Shown here in pieces: positions 1-13,000 of a stretch of DNA of 64,000 bases. The DNA lies in contig NZ_JAUSZL010000002.1 in the NCBI RefSeq assembly GCF_030817535.1, positions 6,138,001-6,202,000 on the forward strand. The letters run 5' to 3'. A program made the position numbers and the translations under genes. The notes below the pieces were generated by a model. It had not been told where the DNA came from. It searched no databases and saw only the letters and a list, made by a program, of their open reading frames with translations. Position 1 is the first letter of the stretch. Every line of letters begins with the position of its first letter. This stretch comes from Streptomyces sp. V3I8. GTDB taxonomy: Bacteria > Actinomycetota > Actinomycetes > Streptomycetales > Streptomycetaceae.

Positions 1-130
1 GGTCGGCGCCGACGACCTGGTCGGAGCGGGCGACCAGCGCGGCGAGAAGGGTTTCCACCTTCTGCGCCTTGATGGTTTTCGTGCTCGTTCCGTCGATGAC
101 GCGGAGCTGCCCCAGAATCTCGTATCGCAC
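1..130 (-). CDS. SARP-family transcriptional regulator, N-terminus only (cut by window edge)
   Basis: Reading leftward from a GTG at 128-130 gives about 43 residues beginning VRYEILGQLRVIDGTST, then KAQKVETLLAALVARSDQVV. This is the typical opening of Streptomyces antibiotic regulatory proteins (winged-helix OmpR-like DNA-binding domain; family pattern LGPLRV..G....A.K...LLA.LL.R..QVV). The gene leaves the window before the rest of the DNA-binding domain and the BTAD domain. A GTG three codons upstream (137-139) is also possible, but the GGGAG-like ribosome site fits the 130 start better. It is divergent from the NRPS genes and separated from them by about 880 bp, a common position for a pathway-specific activator. 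Assignment to SARP is fairly safe; its targets are inferred. Confidence 0.75.
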   Translation of the reverse strand, partial: MRYEILGQLRVIDGTSTKTIKAQKVETLLAALVARSDQVVGAD

Positions 131-837
131 GCTGTGCACTCCCAATTCCTGGAAAGACGTTCGTCCGGGCCGGGCGACGCTGCTGCCCGAGAGAGCGCTT
201 CGTCTGCACGGCAGAGAATTCATGCCGAAGCCAGTGAATTCGGAACGGCAATCCTTCTGCTTCTGGAATGTCTGCGGTGTGATCGTGCGCAATTCGGCAG
301 ATGCATGAAAGTCAGGACGACGTCACGCGAACTTCGATCGAGGAGTTCAGTGCCTGCCGGCCCGGAAGACTTGGGGATCGGTGTCGAAGCACGGTCGGAC
401 CTCACTTCGGCTGGGGTCGAACATACCTCAGGTCGGCCGTGGTGGACCGGGCGAAGCGGGCGCTCGACGTCCCGTTGACGGGACGGCCCTGCCGGACGGG
501 ATGAAGTCGATTCAGGGGTCCCGGCCGAGCATTGACAGGCTGCCGGGTCGACGTGCTTACCTGATGGCACCGTGCGGGGCGATCAAGGTGGAAGCCGGGT
601 CGTAAGGGGGGCGGAAGCCTACGGGAGAGGCGAAGTGCGGTAGTCCTGGCGTTGACCGAGACGCTCAGGAAGGCTGTTGTATCGTCATTCCCCGTCAATT
701 TCCGGTGACGCTGGTCGGATTTTGTAATGCATCCCGTACTCCCGGAGACTGTTGTGCCACAGGAATGAGCGGAAAACTCTCAACGAAGAGTCGTCCTCTT
801 TCCCTGCCGCTTTCCGCTGACCGTCGGCATCCGGGTG
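131..837. promoter_or_regulatory. Intergenic control region between SARP gene and NRPS locus
   Basis: I see no convincing gene here; the short open frames on both strands look like GC-driven shadows. A TTGACA at 532-537 and a TTGACC near 652, each followed about 19 bases later by a T-rich hexamer, could be -35 elements reading toward the NRPS, but spacing and -10 quality are poor. Two related stretches, GGTCGGACCTCA (about 390-401) and GGTCGAACATACCTCA (about 415-430), form an imperfect direct repeat that could be an activator site. One CGGAAC motif lies at 241-246, the motif that recurs in the 46.4-47.0 kb divergent region. Promoter positions are guesses. Confidence 0.35.
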
Positions 838-1010
838 GCGATTCCAGGCCGGCGAACCGCCTCGGCGGCAGGATCGGCAGGACGCCCGGGGCGGCGTGTT
901 CAACCGGGCGGTGTGTACGAGGCTTATGGCGTCGCCGAATCGGCGCACACGGTGAAGGACGCACCATCGGCGAATCGCCGCGTCTGCGCAGGATGAACAG
1001 GAGTTCCTAG
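838..1010 (+). pseudogene. Decayed C-terminal end of an NRPS T (carrier) domain
   Basis: This stretch is a degenerate copy of the last about 60 codons of the 2764-aa NRPS (56490-56655). In one frame it reads GGDSRPANRLGGRIGRT, against GGDSLLATRLTSRIGKT in the intact gene. After a frameshift near 912 (extra bases in the GTGTGTACG run) it reads [20 protein letters not shown], against VYEARDIAELAHTVKNAPAA. It then shifts back to [10 protein letters not shown] and TAG (1008-1010), against [12 protein letters not shown]. The carrier helix after the GGDS serine is broken, so no functional carrier domain is made. Its last bases supply the AGGAG ribosome site of the following NRPS, which may explain why the end is best conserved. 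Upstream of about 838 the similarity fades. Confidence 0.8.
999..1003 (+). promoter_or_regulatory. Ribosome-binding site of the 5445-aa NRPS, inside the T-domain relic
   Basis: AGGAG lies nine bases before the ATG at 1013. The same bases encode the MNRS of the relic tail. The equivalent sequence also sits at the 3' end of the 2764-aa NRPS, next to its ATGA stop/start. Confidence 0.7.
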
Positions 1011-1012
1011 TA

Positions 1013-4000
1013 ATGATCCCACTGTCTTTCGCGCAGCGGCGTCTGTGGTTCATCGACAAGTTCGAGGGCCCCTCCGCGACCTACAACGTGCCCTTCCTCG
1101 TACAGCTCACCGGGGAACTGAACACCGCGGCGCTCACGGCGGCGGTCCGCGACGTGGTGGCCCGTCACGAGAGCCTGCGCACCCTGATCGTGGAGAACGC
1201 CGAAGGGATTCCGGCGCAACAGGTGGTCCCGGTCGAGGAAGCCCTCCTGGACATCCCGCTCGTCGAGATCGGCCCCGAAGAGGTGGACGAGGCGGTACGG
1301 CGGGCCGCCGGCCGCACGATCACGTTGTCGGTGGAGATACCCGTCCGTGCGACCCTGTTCCGCACGGGCGCACAGGAACACCAGCTGCTGCTCCTGATCC
1401 ACCACATCGCCAGCGACGGCGAGTCCATCCTCCCGCTCGCGCGCGATCTGGACGCCGCCTATACGGCCCGGGTCAAGGGTGAGGCACCCGGCTGGCCCGA
1501 ACTCCCGGTCCAGTACACCGACTACACACTGTGGCAGCGCGAACTGCTCGGCGACGACCGGGATCCTGGCAGCGTTCTGGCGACTCAGCTCGACTACTGG
1601 CGTGACGAGCTGTCCGGTGTGCCTCAGCCTCTGCGCCTGTCCACGGACCGGCCGCGCCCCCCGGTGGTCAGCCACCGGGGCGATGTCGTCGAAGGCGGTG
1701 TCGGCGAGGATGTGCTCGACAAGGTCGAGAAGCTCGCCAGGCGCACCGGGGTGTCGGCACCGATGGTGTTCCAGGCCGCGCTCTCGGTCCTCCTGCAGCA
1801 GCTCGGTGCGGGCCAGGACGTCGCGATCGGCTCCACCATCGCGGGCCGGCGGGACGCCGACCTGGCGGATCTGGTGGGCTTCTTCGTCAACACGTGGGTT
1901 CTGCGTACCGACCTGTCGGGCGCCCCCTCCTTCGAGCAGGTCCTGGAGCAGGTGCAGCACAAGGCGCTGGCCGCGTACGACAACCAGGACGCCCCCTTCG
2001 AGCGCCTCGTGGAGATGCTCAACCCCGAGCGCTCCACCGCGTACCACCCGTTGTTCCAGGTGATGTTCACCTGGTCGACGGGCGCCCGGCTCGACTTCGG
2101 CCTTCCGGGCGGCCTGCAGGCCCGCATCGCCCCGCTCTGGACGTCGATGGCCAAATTCGACCTGGAATTCAGCTTCTTCAACGAGCCCGGCGAACCGGGG
2201 CTCGCGATCTACCTGGAGTACGCGACCGACCTGTTCGACCGGTCCACGGCGGAGGCCGTCCTGGACCGCCTCGTGCGGTTGGTCGAGCAGCTGATCGACG
2301 CGCCGACCCGCGCCGTCGCGCTCTCGGACGTCCTGATGCCCGGCGAACGCGAGCTGGTTGTGCACACGTTCAACGACACGGACGCCGAGACGCCCGACCT
2401 GAGCATCATCGGCCTGATCGACCGTCAGATCGCCTCGGCCCCGGATGCGACGGCCCTGGTCCATGACGACGTGACGCTCTCGTACGCCGAACTGGACGCA
2501 CGCGTGCGACGCCTCGCGGCGGAGCTGACCGGACGCGGAGTGGGCGCGGAATCGCTGGTGGGCCTGGCCCTGCCGCGCTCGGCGGACCTGATCGTGGGCA
2601 TGCTCGGTATCTGGCGGGCAGGCGCCGCCTACCTGCCGATCGACCCCAGGTACCCCAGCACGCGGCTGGGCCACATCCTGTCCGACGCGCGCCCGCACCT
2701 CGTGCTGACCAGCGCGGACACGGTCGATGTACTTCCGGTGTCCGACGTGCCCAGTCTGTTCGTCGAGGACATCGACTTCGACGCCGAGGGCTCGGACACG
2801 CAGCGGGCCGTGGTGCGGCCGGCGAATGCCGCGTACGTGATGTACACCTCGGGCTCCACCGGCACGCCGAAGGGCGTGACGATCACCCACCGGGACGTGG
2901 TCAACGGTGTGCTCCGGCTGGCCGACGCGGTCGGCATCGGTGGGCGGACACGTGTCCTCGCGGGCACGTCGGTCAACTTCGACGTCTCCGTCTTCGAGAC
3001 CGTGACCACGTTGGCCGCAGGCGGCACCCTCGAGATCGTCCGCGACGTCCTCGTCATCGGTGAGCGGGGCGGCTGGTCCGGAGGCGTCATCAGTACGGTC
3101 CCCTCGGTTTTCGCCGAACTCCTCGACCAGGTGGGCGGGAAGATCAGGGCCGACGCGATCGTCTTCGCCGGTGAGACGCTGCCGGCCTCGCTGGTGCAGC
3201 GCGTCCGTGACGTGATCCCCGGCGCACGGGTGATCAACGCCTACGGTCAGACGGAGTCGTTCTACGCGACCGTCTTCATCGCGGAGGAGGGCTGGACCGG
3301 CGCGGCCGGTGCGCCCATCGGTGCCCCCCTGGGCAACATGCGCGCCTATGTGCTGGGCTCCGGTCTGCAGCCGGTCGCGCCGGGTGTGGTGGGCGAGCTG
3401 TACGTGGCGGGCAACGTGGCGCGCGGCTACCTCGGAAAGGCCCGGCTGACCGCCGAGCGCTTCGTCGCCGATCCCTACGGTCCGGCCGGAGCGCGGATGT
3501 ACCGCACCGGTGACCTGGCCCGATGGAGAGCCGACGGCCGGCTGGAATACGTCGGCCGTGACGACGCCCAGGTGAAGGTGCGCGGCTTCCGTATCGAGCC
3601 GGGCGAGGTGGAAGCGGCACTCACCGCACACCCGGGTGTGGCACAGGCCGTGGTGGCCACGCGCCGGATTCAGGACCGGACCCAGCTCGTCGGCTATGTG
3701 GTGCCGACGGACATGGAGGACTCGGGGCCCGGCGCGGTGAACAGCCTGGGAGACCTGGACTTCGACCTGACGGCCGCCGTCTCCGCGCGCGAACTGCGCA
3801 GGTTCGTGTCCGGCAGGCTGCCGGAGTTCATGGTGCCGTCGCTGTTCGTGATGCTGGACCGGATGCCGCTGGCCCCCAACGGCAAGCTCGACCACAAGGC
3901 GCTGCCCGAGCCGGAACCCACCGGTTCCGCCTACCGTGCTCCGGGCACCCTGGCCGAAGAGGTGCTCGCCTCCGTCTACGCTGAGGTGGTCGGCCTGGAC

Positions 4001-7000
4001 CGGGTCGGGCTCGACGACGACTTCTTCGCCGTCGGCGGCGACAGCATCCGCTCCATCCAGGTCGTCACCCGGGCCAGGGCCCGGGGGGTCGAGGTCACCC
4101 CGCGGCAGATCTTCGAGTGCCGCACCGTGGGCGAACTCGCCCGGGCGGCCCGGCACGGCGGTCAGGCCGATCCGGTCCTGGCGGAGCTGGAGGGCGGTGG
4201 CGCCGGCTTCATGCCCCTGCTGCCCATCGGCCACTACCTGGCGGAACTGCACGACGACATCGACCGGTTCACCATGGCGATGACGGTCGAGCTGCCGACC
4301 GGGATCGACCGGGACGGGCTGGAGGCGACGCTCTCGGCGGTCTTCGACCGCCACGACATCCTGCGTTCCAGGACGGTCACCGGCGAGCGGACGGGCCTGG
4401 AGGTCACCGCGCCCGCCACCGTCGACGTGACGCCGCTCATCCACCGCGTCGCGGGTGACGGCAGCTGGGGTCAGGCCTGGCGGGAGCAGGCGGTCGCCGA
4501 ACTCGACCGTGCGGTGGCCCGGCTGGACTCGGCGAACGGAGTGATGGCGCAGTTCGTGTGGTTCGACGCCGGCCCCGGGAGCCCCGGACGTTTGAGCATC
4601 CTGCTGCACCACTTCGCCGTGGACGGTGTGTCGTGGCGCATCCTGCTGCCCGATCTCGCCGCCGCCTGGCGGCAGGTCCGTGACGGGCATGCTCCGCGGC
4701 TGCCCGAGGTCGGGACCTCCGTACGCCGCTGGGCGCACGCCCTGAACGAGGTCGCCGCCGAGCGGGCCGAGGAACTTCCCCTGTGGCGAGAGATCGTGTC
4801 CGGTCCCGACCCGCAGCTGGGCGCACGTCCCTTCGACCCGGCCGTCGACACCATGTCCACCGTCGGCCATGTCTCCCTGGAACTGCCGACCGGGGTCACC
4901 CAGGCCCTCCTGACCACGCTGCCCGCCGCCTTCCGCGGCGGCGTCAACGACGGTCTGCTCACGGCGCTGGCTCTCGCCCTCGCCAAGTGGCGCAAGGGCC
5001 GCGGCATCGACGAGTCGTCCGCGCTGATCCGGCTGGAAGGTCACGGCCGCGAGGAGACCGTCGCTCCCGGAGCCGACCTCTCCCGCACCATGGGCTGGTT
5101 CACCAGCATGTACCCGGTCCGCCTCGACGTCGCCGGAGCCGACCTGGACGAGGCCATCGCGGGCGGTCCGTCCGCGGGAACGGCGGTCAAGGCCGTCAAG
5201 GAGCAACTGCTCGCCGTGCCGGACAAGGGCATCGGCTACGGCCTGCTGCGCCACCTCAACGCCGGGACCGCGGCAGTCCTGCGGGAGTACGCGTCCGGAC
5301 AGATCACGTTCAACTACCTCGGCCGGTACACCGGCGCGTCCAACATGCCCGAGGACCTGCGGGGCCTGGGTTTCACCCAGGTCGAGGACACGACCATGCT
5401 GGTGCCCCGGCTGGACGGCGCCATGCCCGCCCTGGCCACCCTGGGGATCGGCGCGTACGTCACCGACACCGAGCAGGGCCCGCGCCTGGACGCCCGCCTG
5501 GACTTCCCCGTCGGGCTGCTGAGCGCCGACGAGGTCCAGCAGCTCGCCGACCTGTGGCGCGCCGCCCTGGAAGGCCTCGCGCTGTACGCCGCCGGGCCGG
5601 CCGCGGGGGGCCTCACGCCCTCCGACGTGCCGCTGGTCACGGTGAGCCAGAGTGAGCTGGACACCTGGCAGGAGACGTACGCCGGCCTGAGCAGCGTGTG
5701 GCCGCTGACCGCGATGCAGAACGGTCTGCTCTTCCACACCGAACTGGCCGGCGCCGACTTCGACGCCTACCAGATGCAGCTCGTCTTCCACCTCGCCGGC
5801 GAGGTGGAGCCGCAGCGGCTGCGGGCGGCCGGGCAGGCGCTGCTCGACCGCTATCCCAACCTGCGGGCCGCGTTCGTCACCGACAGCGCGGGGGACCGGG
5901 TCCAGATCGTCCAGAACAGCGTCGAACTGCCATGGGACGAGCGCGACTTCAGTGACCTTCCAGCAGCGGAGCGGGAAACGCGGCTCAAGCGTTTCCTGGC
6001 GCAGGAGCACAGCACCCGCTTCGACGCGGCCCGAGCGCCGCTGCTGCGGATCTCGCTGGTCAAGCTGACCGCGGACCGATGGGAACTGGTACTCACCGTC
6101 CACCACGTCCTGTTCGACGGCTGGTCGGTGCCGCTGGTGATGCAGGACCTGCTGCGCCTGTACGGCTCGGCCGGTGACGCCTCCGTGCTGGGCAGGGCGC
6201 GCGACTACCGGGACTTCCTCGTGTGGCTCGACCGCCAGGACCACGAGGCGACCGCCCGGGCGTGGGCCCGGGAACTGGACGGCGTGGAGGAGCCGACGCT
6301 GCTGCTGCCGGCGGTCCCCGCCGAGGGGGGCGAGTCCTCCGGGGTCGGACAGGTCGACGTACCGCTCACCCCGGAACGGTCCCGGGAGCTCTCCCGCCGG
6401 GCGAGCGAGCTGGGGCTGACGCTCAACACCCTGGTCCAGGGGGCGTGGGGCATCCTTCTGGCTGGGCTGACCGGGCGTCGTGACGTGGTGTTCGGAGCCA
6501 CCGTCTCCGGGCGGCCGCCGCAGGTGGCGGGTGTGGACGAGATGGTCGGCATGTTCATCAACACCCTGCCGGTCCGGGTGGACTGCGCCCCCGGCGAGTC
6601 GCTCGGCACCGTCCTCGGCGACCTCCAGGAGCGGCAGAGCGCACTCCTCGACCACCATCACCACAGCCTGCTGGAGATCCATCGGGCCACCGGCCTGCGG
6701 ACGCTGTTCGACACGATGGTGGTCTTCGAGTCGTACCCCATCGACAGCGCGGCCCTGAGCGAGGCGTACTCGGCCGCCGGGATCTCCGTGACCGGACTCA
6801 GCCCGCTCAGCAGCACCCACTACCCGCTGATCGTGACGGCTTTCGCCGAACCTCATCTGAGGGTCAGCCTGCAGTACCAGCACCACCTCCTCGACCTGGA
6901 GCAGACGGCCACCATCGCCCGCCGCTTCGGGCGCGTCCTCACCCAGCTGGCGCTCGACCCGTGGTCTTCGCTCAGCGAGGTGGACCTGCTGGAACCCGCG

Positions 7001-10000
7001 GAGCGCGCACGGTTCCTGAACGACGTGAACGACACCGCCACCGGGACTCCCGAACTGACCATCCCCGGTCTGTTCGAGCGAAAGGTGGCCGGGACGCCGG
7101 ACAGGACCGCAGTGATCTGCGGTGGGACCACCTACAGCTACGCGGAGCTCGACGCCCGTGCCAACCGGCTGGCGCGCGCGCTGACCGGGCGTGGGGTCGG
7201 CCCGGAGACGATCGTCGGTCTGGCACTGCCGCGCTCGGCCGACCTGCTCACCGGATTCCTCGGCATCCTGAAGGCGGGCGGCGCGTACCTGCCGATCGAC
7301 CCCGCGTACCCGAGCACCCGGCTCGGCCACATCCTGGACAGTGCCCGGCCGCAGCTGGTCCTCACCGACGCGGACACGGCCGGGGTGCTCCCCGGGACGG
7401 ACGTCCCGACGCTCCTCCTCGGTGACGTCGACCTCGAGAGCGGCGACACGTCCGTGGAGTCGAGGGCGCGGCCGCAGCACGCGGCGTACGTGATGTACAC
7501 CTCCGGTTCCACCGGCACACCGAAGGGCGTGGTGGTCAGCCACGCCAACGTGGTCAACGGCGTGACGGGACTCGCCGAGCGGGTGGGCGTGGACGCGGAC
7601 ACCCGGATGTTCGCGGGCTCCTCCGTCAACTTCGACGTGTCCGTCTTCGAGATCGTCACGACGCTGGCCCGGGGCGGCACCGTCGAGGTGGTCAGGGACG
7701 CCCTCGTGCTCGCCGAGCGCGAGACGGTGTCGGCGAGCGTGATCAGCACGGTGCCGTCGGTCTTCGCCGAGCTGGGCGACCGCATGGCCGCCATCTCCGG
7801 TCTGAAGACCGTGGTCTTCGCCGGCGAGGCACTGCCCGACACGCTCGTGCGCCGTATCCGCGGATTCCTGCCCGAGGTGCGCATCGTCAACGCCTACGGA
7901 CAGACCGAGTCGTTCTACGCCACCACGTACGCCGTCGAGGCGGGGCAGACCCGCCAGGACGGCGACCGGACCCCGATCGGCACGCCGCTCGGGAACATGC
8001 GCACCTACCTCCTCGGTCCCGGCCTCGCGCCCGTACCGCCCGGGGTGGTGGGGGAGCTGTACGTCGCGGGGAACATCACCCGCGGCTACCTCGGCCTTGC
8101 CGCTCTGACCGCCGAACGCTTCGTCGCCGACCTCTACGGTCCGCCCGGCGCGCGCATGTACCGTACGGGCGACCTGGCCCGCTGGACCGCCGACGGGCAA
8201 CTCGTCTACGTCGGCCGTGACGACGACCAGGTCAAGATCCGCGGTGTCCGCGTCGAGCCCGCCGAGGTCGAGCGTGCCCTGGCCACGCACCCGGACGTCG
8301 TCCAGTCCGTGGTCGTCGCCCGGAGCGCGCAGGGCACGGGGGACAAGCAGCTCGTCGCCTACGTGGTGCCCGCCCCGGCCGGCGGCGGCCGCCCGGAGCA
8401 GGACCAGGGGGCCGAGGCCCTCGTCGGCTCGTTGCGCCGCTATCTGCAGGACCGCCTGCCGGCGCACCTGGTGCCCACCGCCGTTGTCGCCATCGACTCC
8501 GTGCCGCTGGCCGCCAACGGGAAGCTGGACCGCAAGGCGCTGCCCGCGCCGGACTTCGCCGGAGCGGCCGAGGGCCGAGGTCCGCGCACCGCTCAGGAAG
8601 AGCTGCTGTGCGAGCTGTTCGCCGAGGTGCTGCACGTGGAGCGGGTCGGTATCGACGACGACTTCTTCGACCTCGGCGGCCACTCGATCATGGCCACCAA
8701 GCTCGTCAACCGCATCCGCGTCTCGCTGCGTACGGAGGTGGAGCTGCGGGCCCTCTTCGCACATCCCACCGTGGCCGGACTCGTCCCGCACCTGGACGGC
8801 GCCGCGGGCACCCGGGCGCCGCTGGCTCCCGTCGTGAAGAGGCCCGAGCGGCTCCCGCTGTCCTTCTCCCAGCAGCGCCTCTGGTTCCTGTACAAGTTCG
8901 AGGGCCACGCGGCGACGTACAACATGCCGCTCGTCCTGCGGCTCAGCGGTGACCTGAACGTGCGGGCCCTGGAGGAGACGGTCAACGACGTCGTCACCCG
9001 GCACGAGATCCTGCGCACCGTCTACCGTGAGGTCGAGGGCAGGCCGCACCAGCACGTCCTGGGGGCGGAGAAGGCCCGCATCGGCCTGCCCCTGCGGCAC
9101 GTGGCGGGTGACGAGGGGCTGGCCGAGGCCATCAACGCAGCGGCCCGGCACCCCTTCGACATCGCCGTCGAGATTCCGCTGAAGGCCGTTCTGCTCGGCG
9201 TCGGCCCAGAAGAGCACGTCCTGGTCCTTGTGATCCACCACATCGCGGCCGACGGCTGGTCCGCGACGCCCCTCGCGAAAGACCTGGCCACGGCCTACGA
9301 GGCCCGCGCCCGGGGCGCGGCCCCCCGGTGGACACCGCTACCGCTGCAGTACGCGGACTACGCGCTGTGGCAGCAGGAGCTCCTGGGCGACGACGACGAC
9401 CCGGACAGCCTGTTCAGCAAGCAGTACCGCTACTGGTCCCAGCAGCTGGCCCGGCTGCCCGAGACGGTCACCATCCCCAGCGACCGGCCCCGCCCCGCGG
9501 AACTCGACCGCAGTGGCGACGTGCTGGAGTTCACTATGGACGGCGCGCTGCACGAGGGCGTCGCCGGCCTGGCCCGGGCCACCGGCACCACCCCCTTCAT
9601 GGTGCTGCAGGCGACCATGGCCGCCCTGCTCACCCGGCTCGGTGTGGGCACCGACATCGCTCTGGGCAGCGGCATCGCGGGCCGTGTCGACGAGAACCTG
9701 AACGACCTGATCGGTCTCTTCGTCAACGTGCAGGTGATGCGCACCGACACGTCCGGCGACCCGACCTTCACCGAACTGCTCGGCCAGGCCCGCAGGACGA
9801 GCCTGGCCGCGTACACCCACCAGGACATTCCCTTCGAGGCCCTGGTGGAGAAGCTCAATCCGGAGCGCTCGGCCTCGGTCAACCCGCTCTTCCAGATCGC
9901 CCTGATCCTGCAGAACACCGAGGACAAGGACTTCGAGCTGCCCGGTCTGCGCGTGGTCAGCGAGGGTGTGGGCACCGGGACGTCCCGCTACGACCTCACC

Positions 10001-13000
10001 CTGAGCCTCAGCGAGACGTTCGAGGACCGCACCGCGCCGGCGGGCATCCACATCGCCGCCGAGTACTCCACCGAGCTGTTCGACGCCTCGACGATCGAAA
10101 CGCTGATCGCCCGCTGGGAGCGGCTCCTGGCCGCCGCGGTCGCCGACCCCTCGCAGCGCATCGGCGACGTGGTACTGCTCGCCTCCGAGGAACGCCGCGC
10201 ACTGCTGCTGGCCGAGCAACACGCCGAGCGGACCGTGGCGGCGGCCACCTTCCCGGAGCTCTTCCGGGCGCAGCTGCGGCAGTCGCCCCAGGCACCGGCG
10301 GTGGAGTCGGTCGACCAGACATGGTCGTACGAGGAGTTGAACGCACGGGCGAACCGGATCGCGCACTGGCTGATCGCCCGGGGTATCGGGCCCGAGCAGT
10401 CGGTCGGCGTGGCCATGCCGCGCGGCGCGGACCAGGTCGCCGTGGCTCTCGCCGTTTTCAAGGCGGGCGCCGTCTACCTGCCCGTCAACCTCGACTACCC
10501 GGCCGACCGCATCCTCTTCATGCTCAACGACGCCGTCCCCGGTGTCCTGCTCACCACCCGGGCCGCCCTCGACGAGCTGCCCGACGGGCTGACCACCGAG
10601 GCGCTCCCCGTCGACACCCCCGACGTCCGGGCGGCCTGGCAGGACAGTCCGGTCACCGACCCCGACACCACCCTGACCCCCGCCCATCCGGCGTACATCA
10701 TCTTCACCTCCGGCTCGACCGGCCTGCCCAAGGGCGTCACCGTCACACACGCGGGCATCGCGGCCCTCAGCCGCACCACCCAGGAACGCCTCGCGCTGAC
10801 CCGGGACGCCCGTGTCCTCCAGGTCGCGGCCCCCAGCTTCGACGCCGCCTTCTGGGAGCTGGTGCAGACCCTCACCACCGGCGCCACCCTCGTCATACCG
10901 ACGCAACAGCGTGTCGTCGGCGACGACCTTGCCCGCACGCTGGCCGACCGCCGCATCACCCACGTGATGCTGCCGCCCAGTGTGCTCACCGCGCTCCCGG
11001 CCGACGCCTCCCACGCCCTGACCGAACTGCGCACCGTCACCGTCGGCGGCGAGGCCTGCCCGCCCGCCCTGGTTGCGGCCTGGGCACCGGGTCGCCGCTT
11101 CGTCAACGCCTACGGACCCACCGAGACCACCGTCTGCGGCGCCATCAGCGCCCCCCTCACCACGGACCACACGCCCATCGGCACCGCCGTGGCCGACAAC
11201 CGGGTGCGTGTGCTGGACGAGCGCCTCGCCCCGGTCGCGCCGGGCACCCCCGGCGAGCTCTACGTAGCAGGTCCCAGCCTCGCCCGCGGCTACCTGAACC
11301 GCTCCGCGCTCACCGCCGAGCGCTTCGTCGCCGACCCCTACGGACCCGCCGGCACCCGTATGTACCGCACCGGGGACATCGTTCGCCAGGGCGCCGACGG
11401 ACAGCTCGACTACCTGGGCCGCAGCGATGACCAGGTCAAGATCAACGGCTTGCGCATCGAGCCGGGCGAGATCGCCGCGGCACTCGGACACCACCCGGGC
11501 GTCGCCCAGGCCGTCGTGACCGTGCACGAGAACAAGGAGGGCGAACGGCGCCTGGTCGGCTACGCGGTTCCGGCGCCGGGGGGCGGAGGCGGCAGCCTCG
11601 ACGCCGGCGCACTGCGCACGTTCCTCTCCGAGCGGCTGCCGGACTTCATGGTGCCCTCGCTGTTCATGCTGCTCGACAGCCTGCCGCTCACGCCCAACGG
11701 AAAGCTCGACAAGGCCGCACTGCCCGAGCCGGAGGTGACCGGTGGCGCCTATCAGGCACCGCGCACCGACGCGGAGAAGGCACTCGCCGCCATCTACGCC
11801 GAGATCCTCGACCGGGACCGGATCGGCCTCGACGACGACTTCTTCGCCCTCGGTGGCGACAGCATCCGTTCCATCCAGGTCGTCTCCCGGGCCCGCGCAC
11901 AGGGCATCGAGGTCACACCGCGGCTGATGTTCAAGCACCGCACGGTGGCCGCGCTCGCCGAGGCCGCCGCGGCCGGCGGCCAGAGCGGGCGGTCCGCCCG
12001 CCGGGAGCCCGCGGGCGGCGGCACCGGCTGGATGCCGCTGCTGCCCGTGGTCCGCCAGATGAGTGAGCATGTCGGAAGCTACGACGGATTCGCCATGTCG
12101 ATGGTGGTGGACCTGCCGGCGGGCATCGACGAGAGCGGATTGATCGCCACCCTGTCCGCGGTCGTCGATCACCACGACATACTCCGCTCCCGCCTCCGCG
12201 TCCGCGCGGGAGAGCCCGGGCTGGACGCGGGCAGGCCCGGCACCGTCGACGTGGCCGCGCTCGTCAGCCGCAGGCCCTGTACAGGCGACTGGCACGACCC
12301 GGCCTGGCGGCGGGAGACGAAGGCCGCGGTGGACGCCGCCGTCGGCGAACTGGACTCGAAGACCGGCCGGATGGCCCGCTTCATCTGGTGCGACGCAGGC
12401 CCCAACACCTCCGGACGACTGATCCTCGTCCTGAACCACCTGGTGGTCGACGGTGTCTCCTGGCGCATTCTCCTGCCCGACCTCGCCCAGGCCTGGGACC
12501 ACGTGCGCCAGGGACGCACGCCTCAGCTGGCCGCGGTGTCCACGACGATGCGCCGTTGGTCGCACGGCTTGGTGGAGGCGGCCGCGTCGCCCCAGCGGGT
12601 GGCCGAACTCGCCCTCTGGAAGCACGTGCTGGACGGACCCGACCCGCTCCTGGGCTCCCGCGCCCTCGACCCGGCCGTCGACGTACGGGCCACCATGGAG
12701 ACCGTCCAGGTCAAGCTGACCTCTCGGATCACCGAGGCGCTGCTGACGACGTTGCCCGCCGCCTTCCACAGCGGGGTCGACGACGGCCTGCTCACGGCCC
12801 TCGCGCTGGCCATGACCAAGTGGCGCAGGGCACGGGGCGACGGGGAGTCCTCGGCTCTGATCCGCCTCGAAGGACACGGCCGTGAGGAGGCCGCCGTGCC
12901 GGGCACCGACATCACGCACACGGTGGGCTGGTTCACCAGTGTCTACCCTGTCCGCCTCGACCTCGGCGGCCTCGACCTCGACGAGGCCGTCGCGGGCGGC

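Noticed and set aside
1007..9241. Very long open frame (2744 codons) antisense to the large NRPS
   Set aside because: A GC-bias shadow: stop codons are rare on this strand because of the NRPS codon pattern. There are no domains, and it is rich in Arg/Gly/His/Asp/Val/Gln with no family signature. The sense strand encodes clear NRPS domains.
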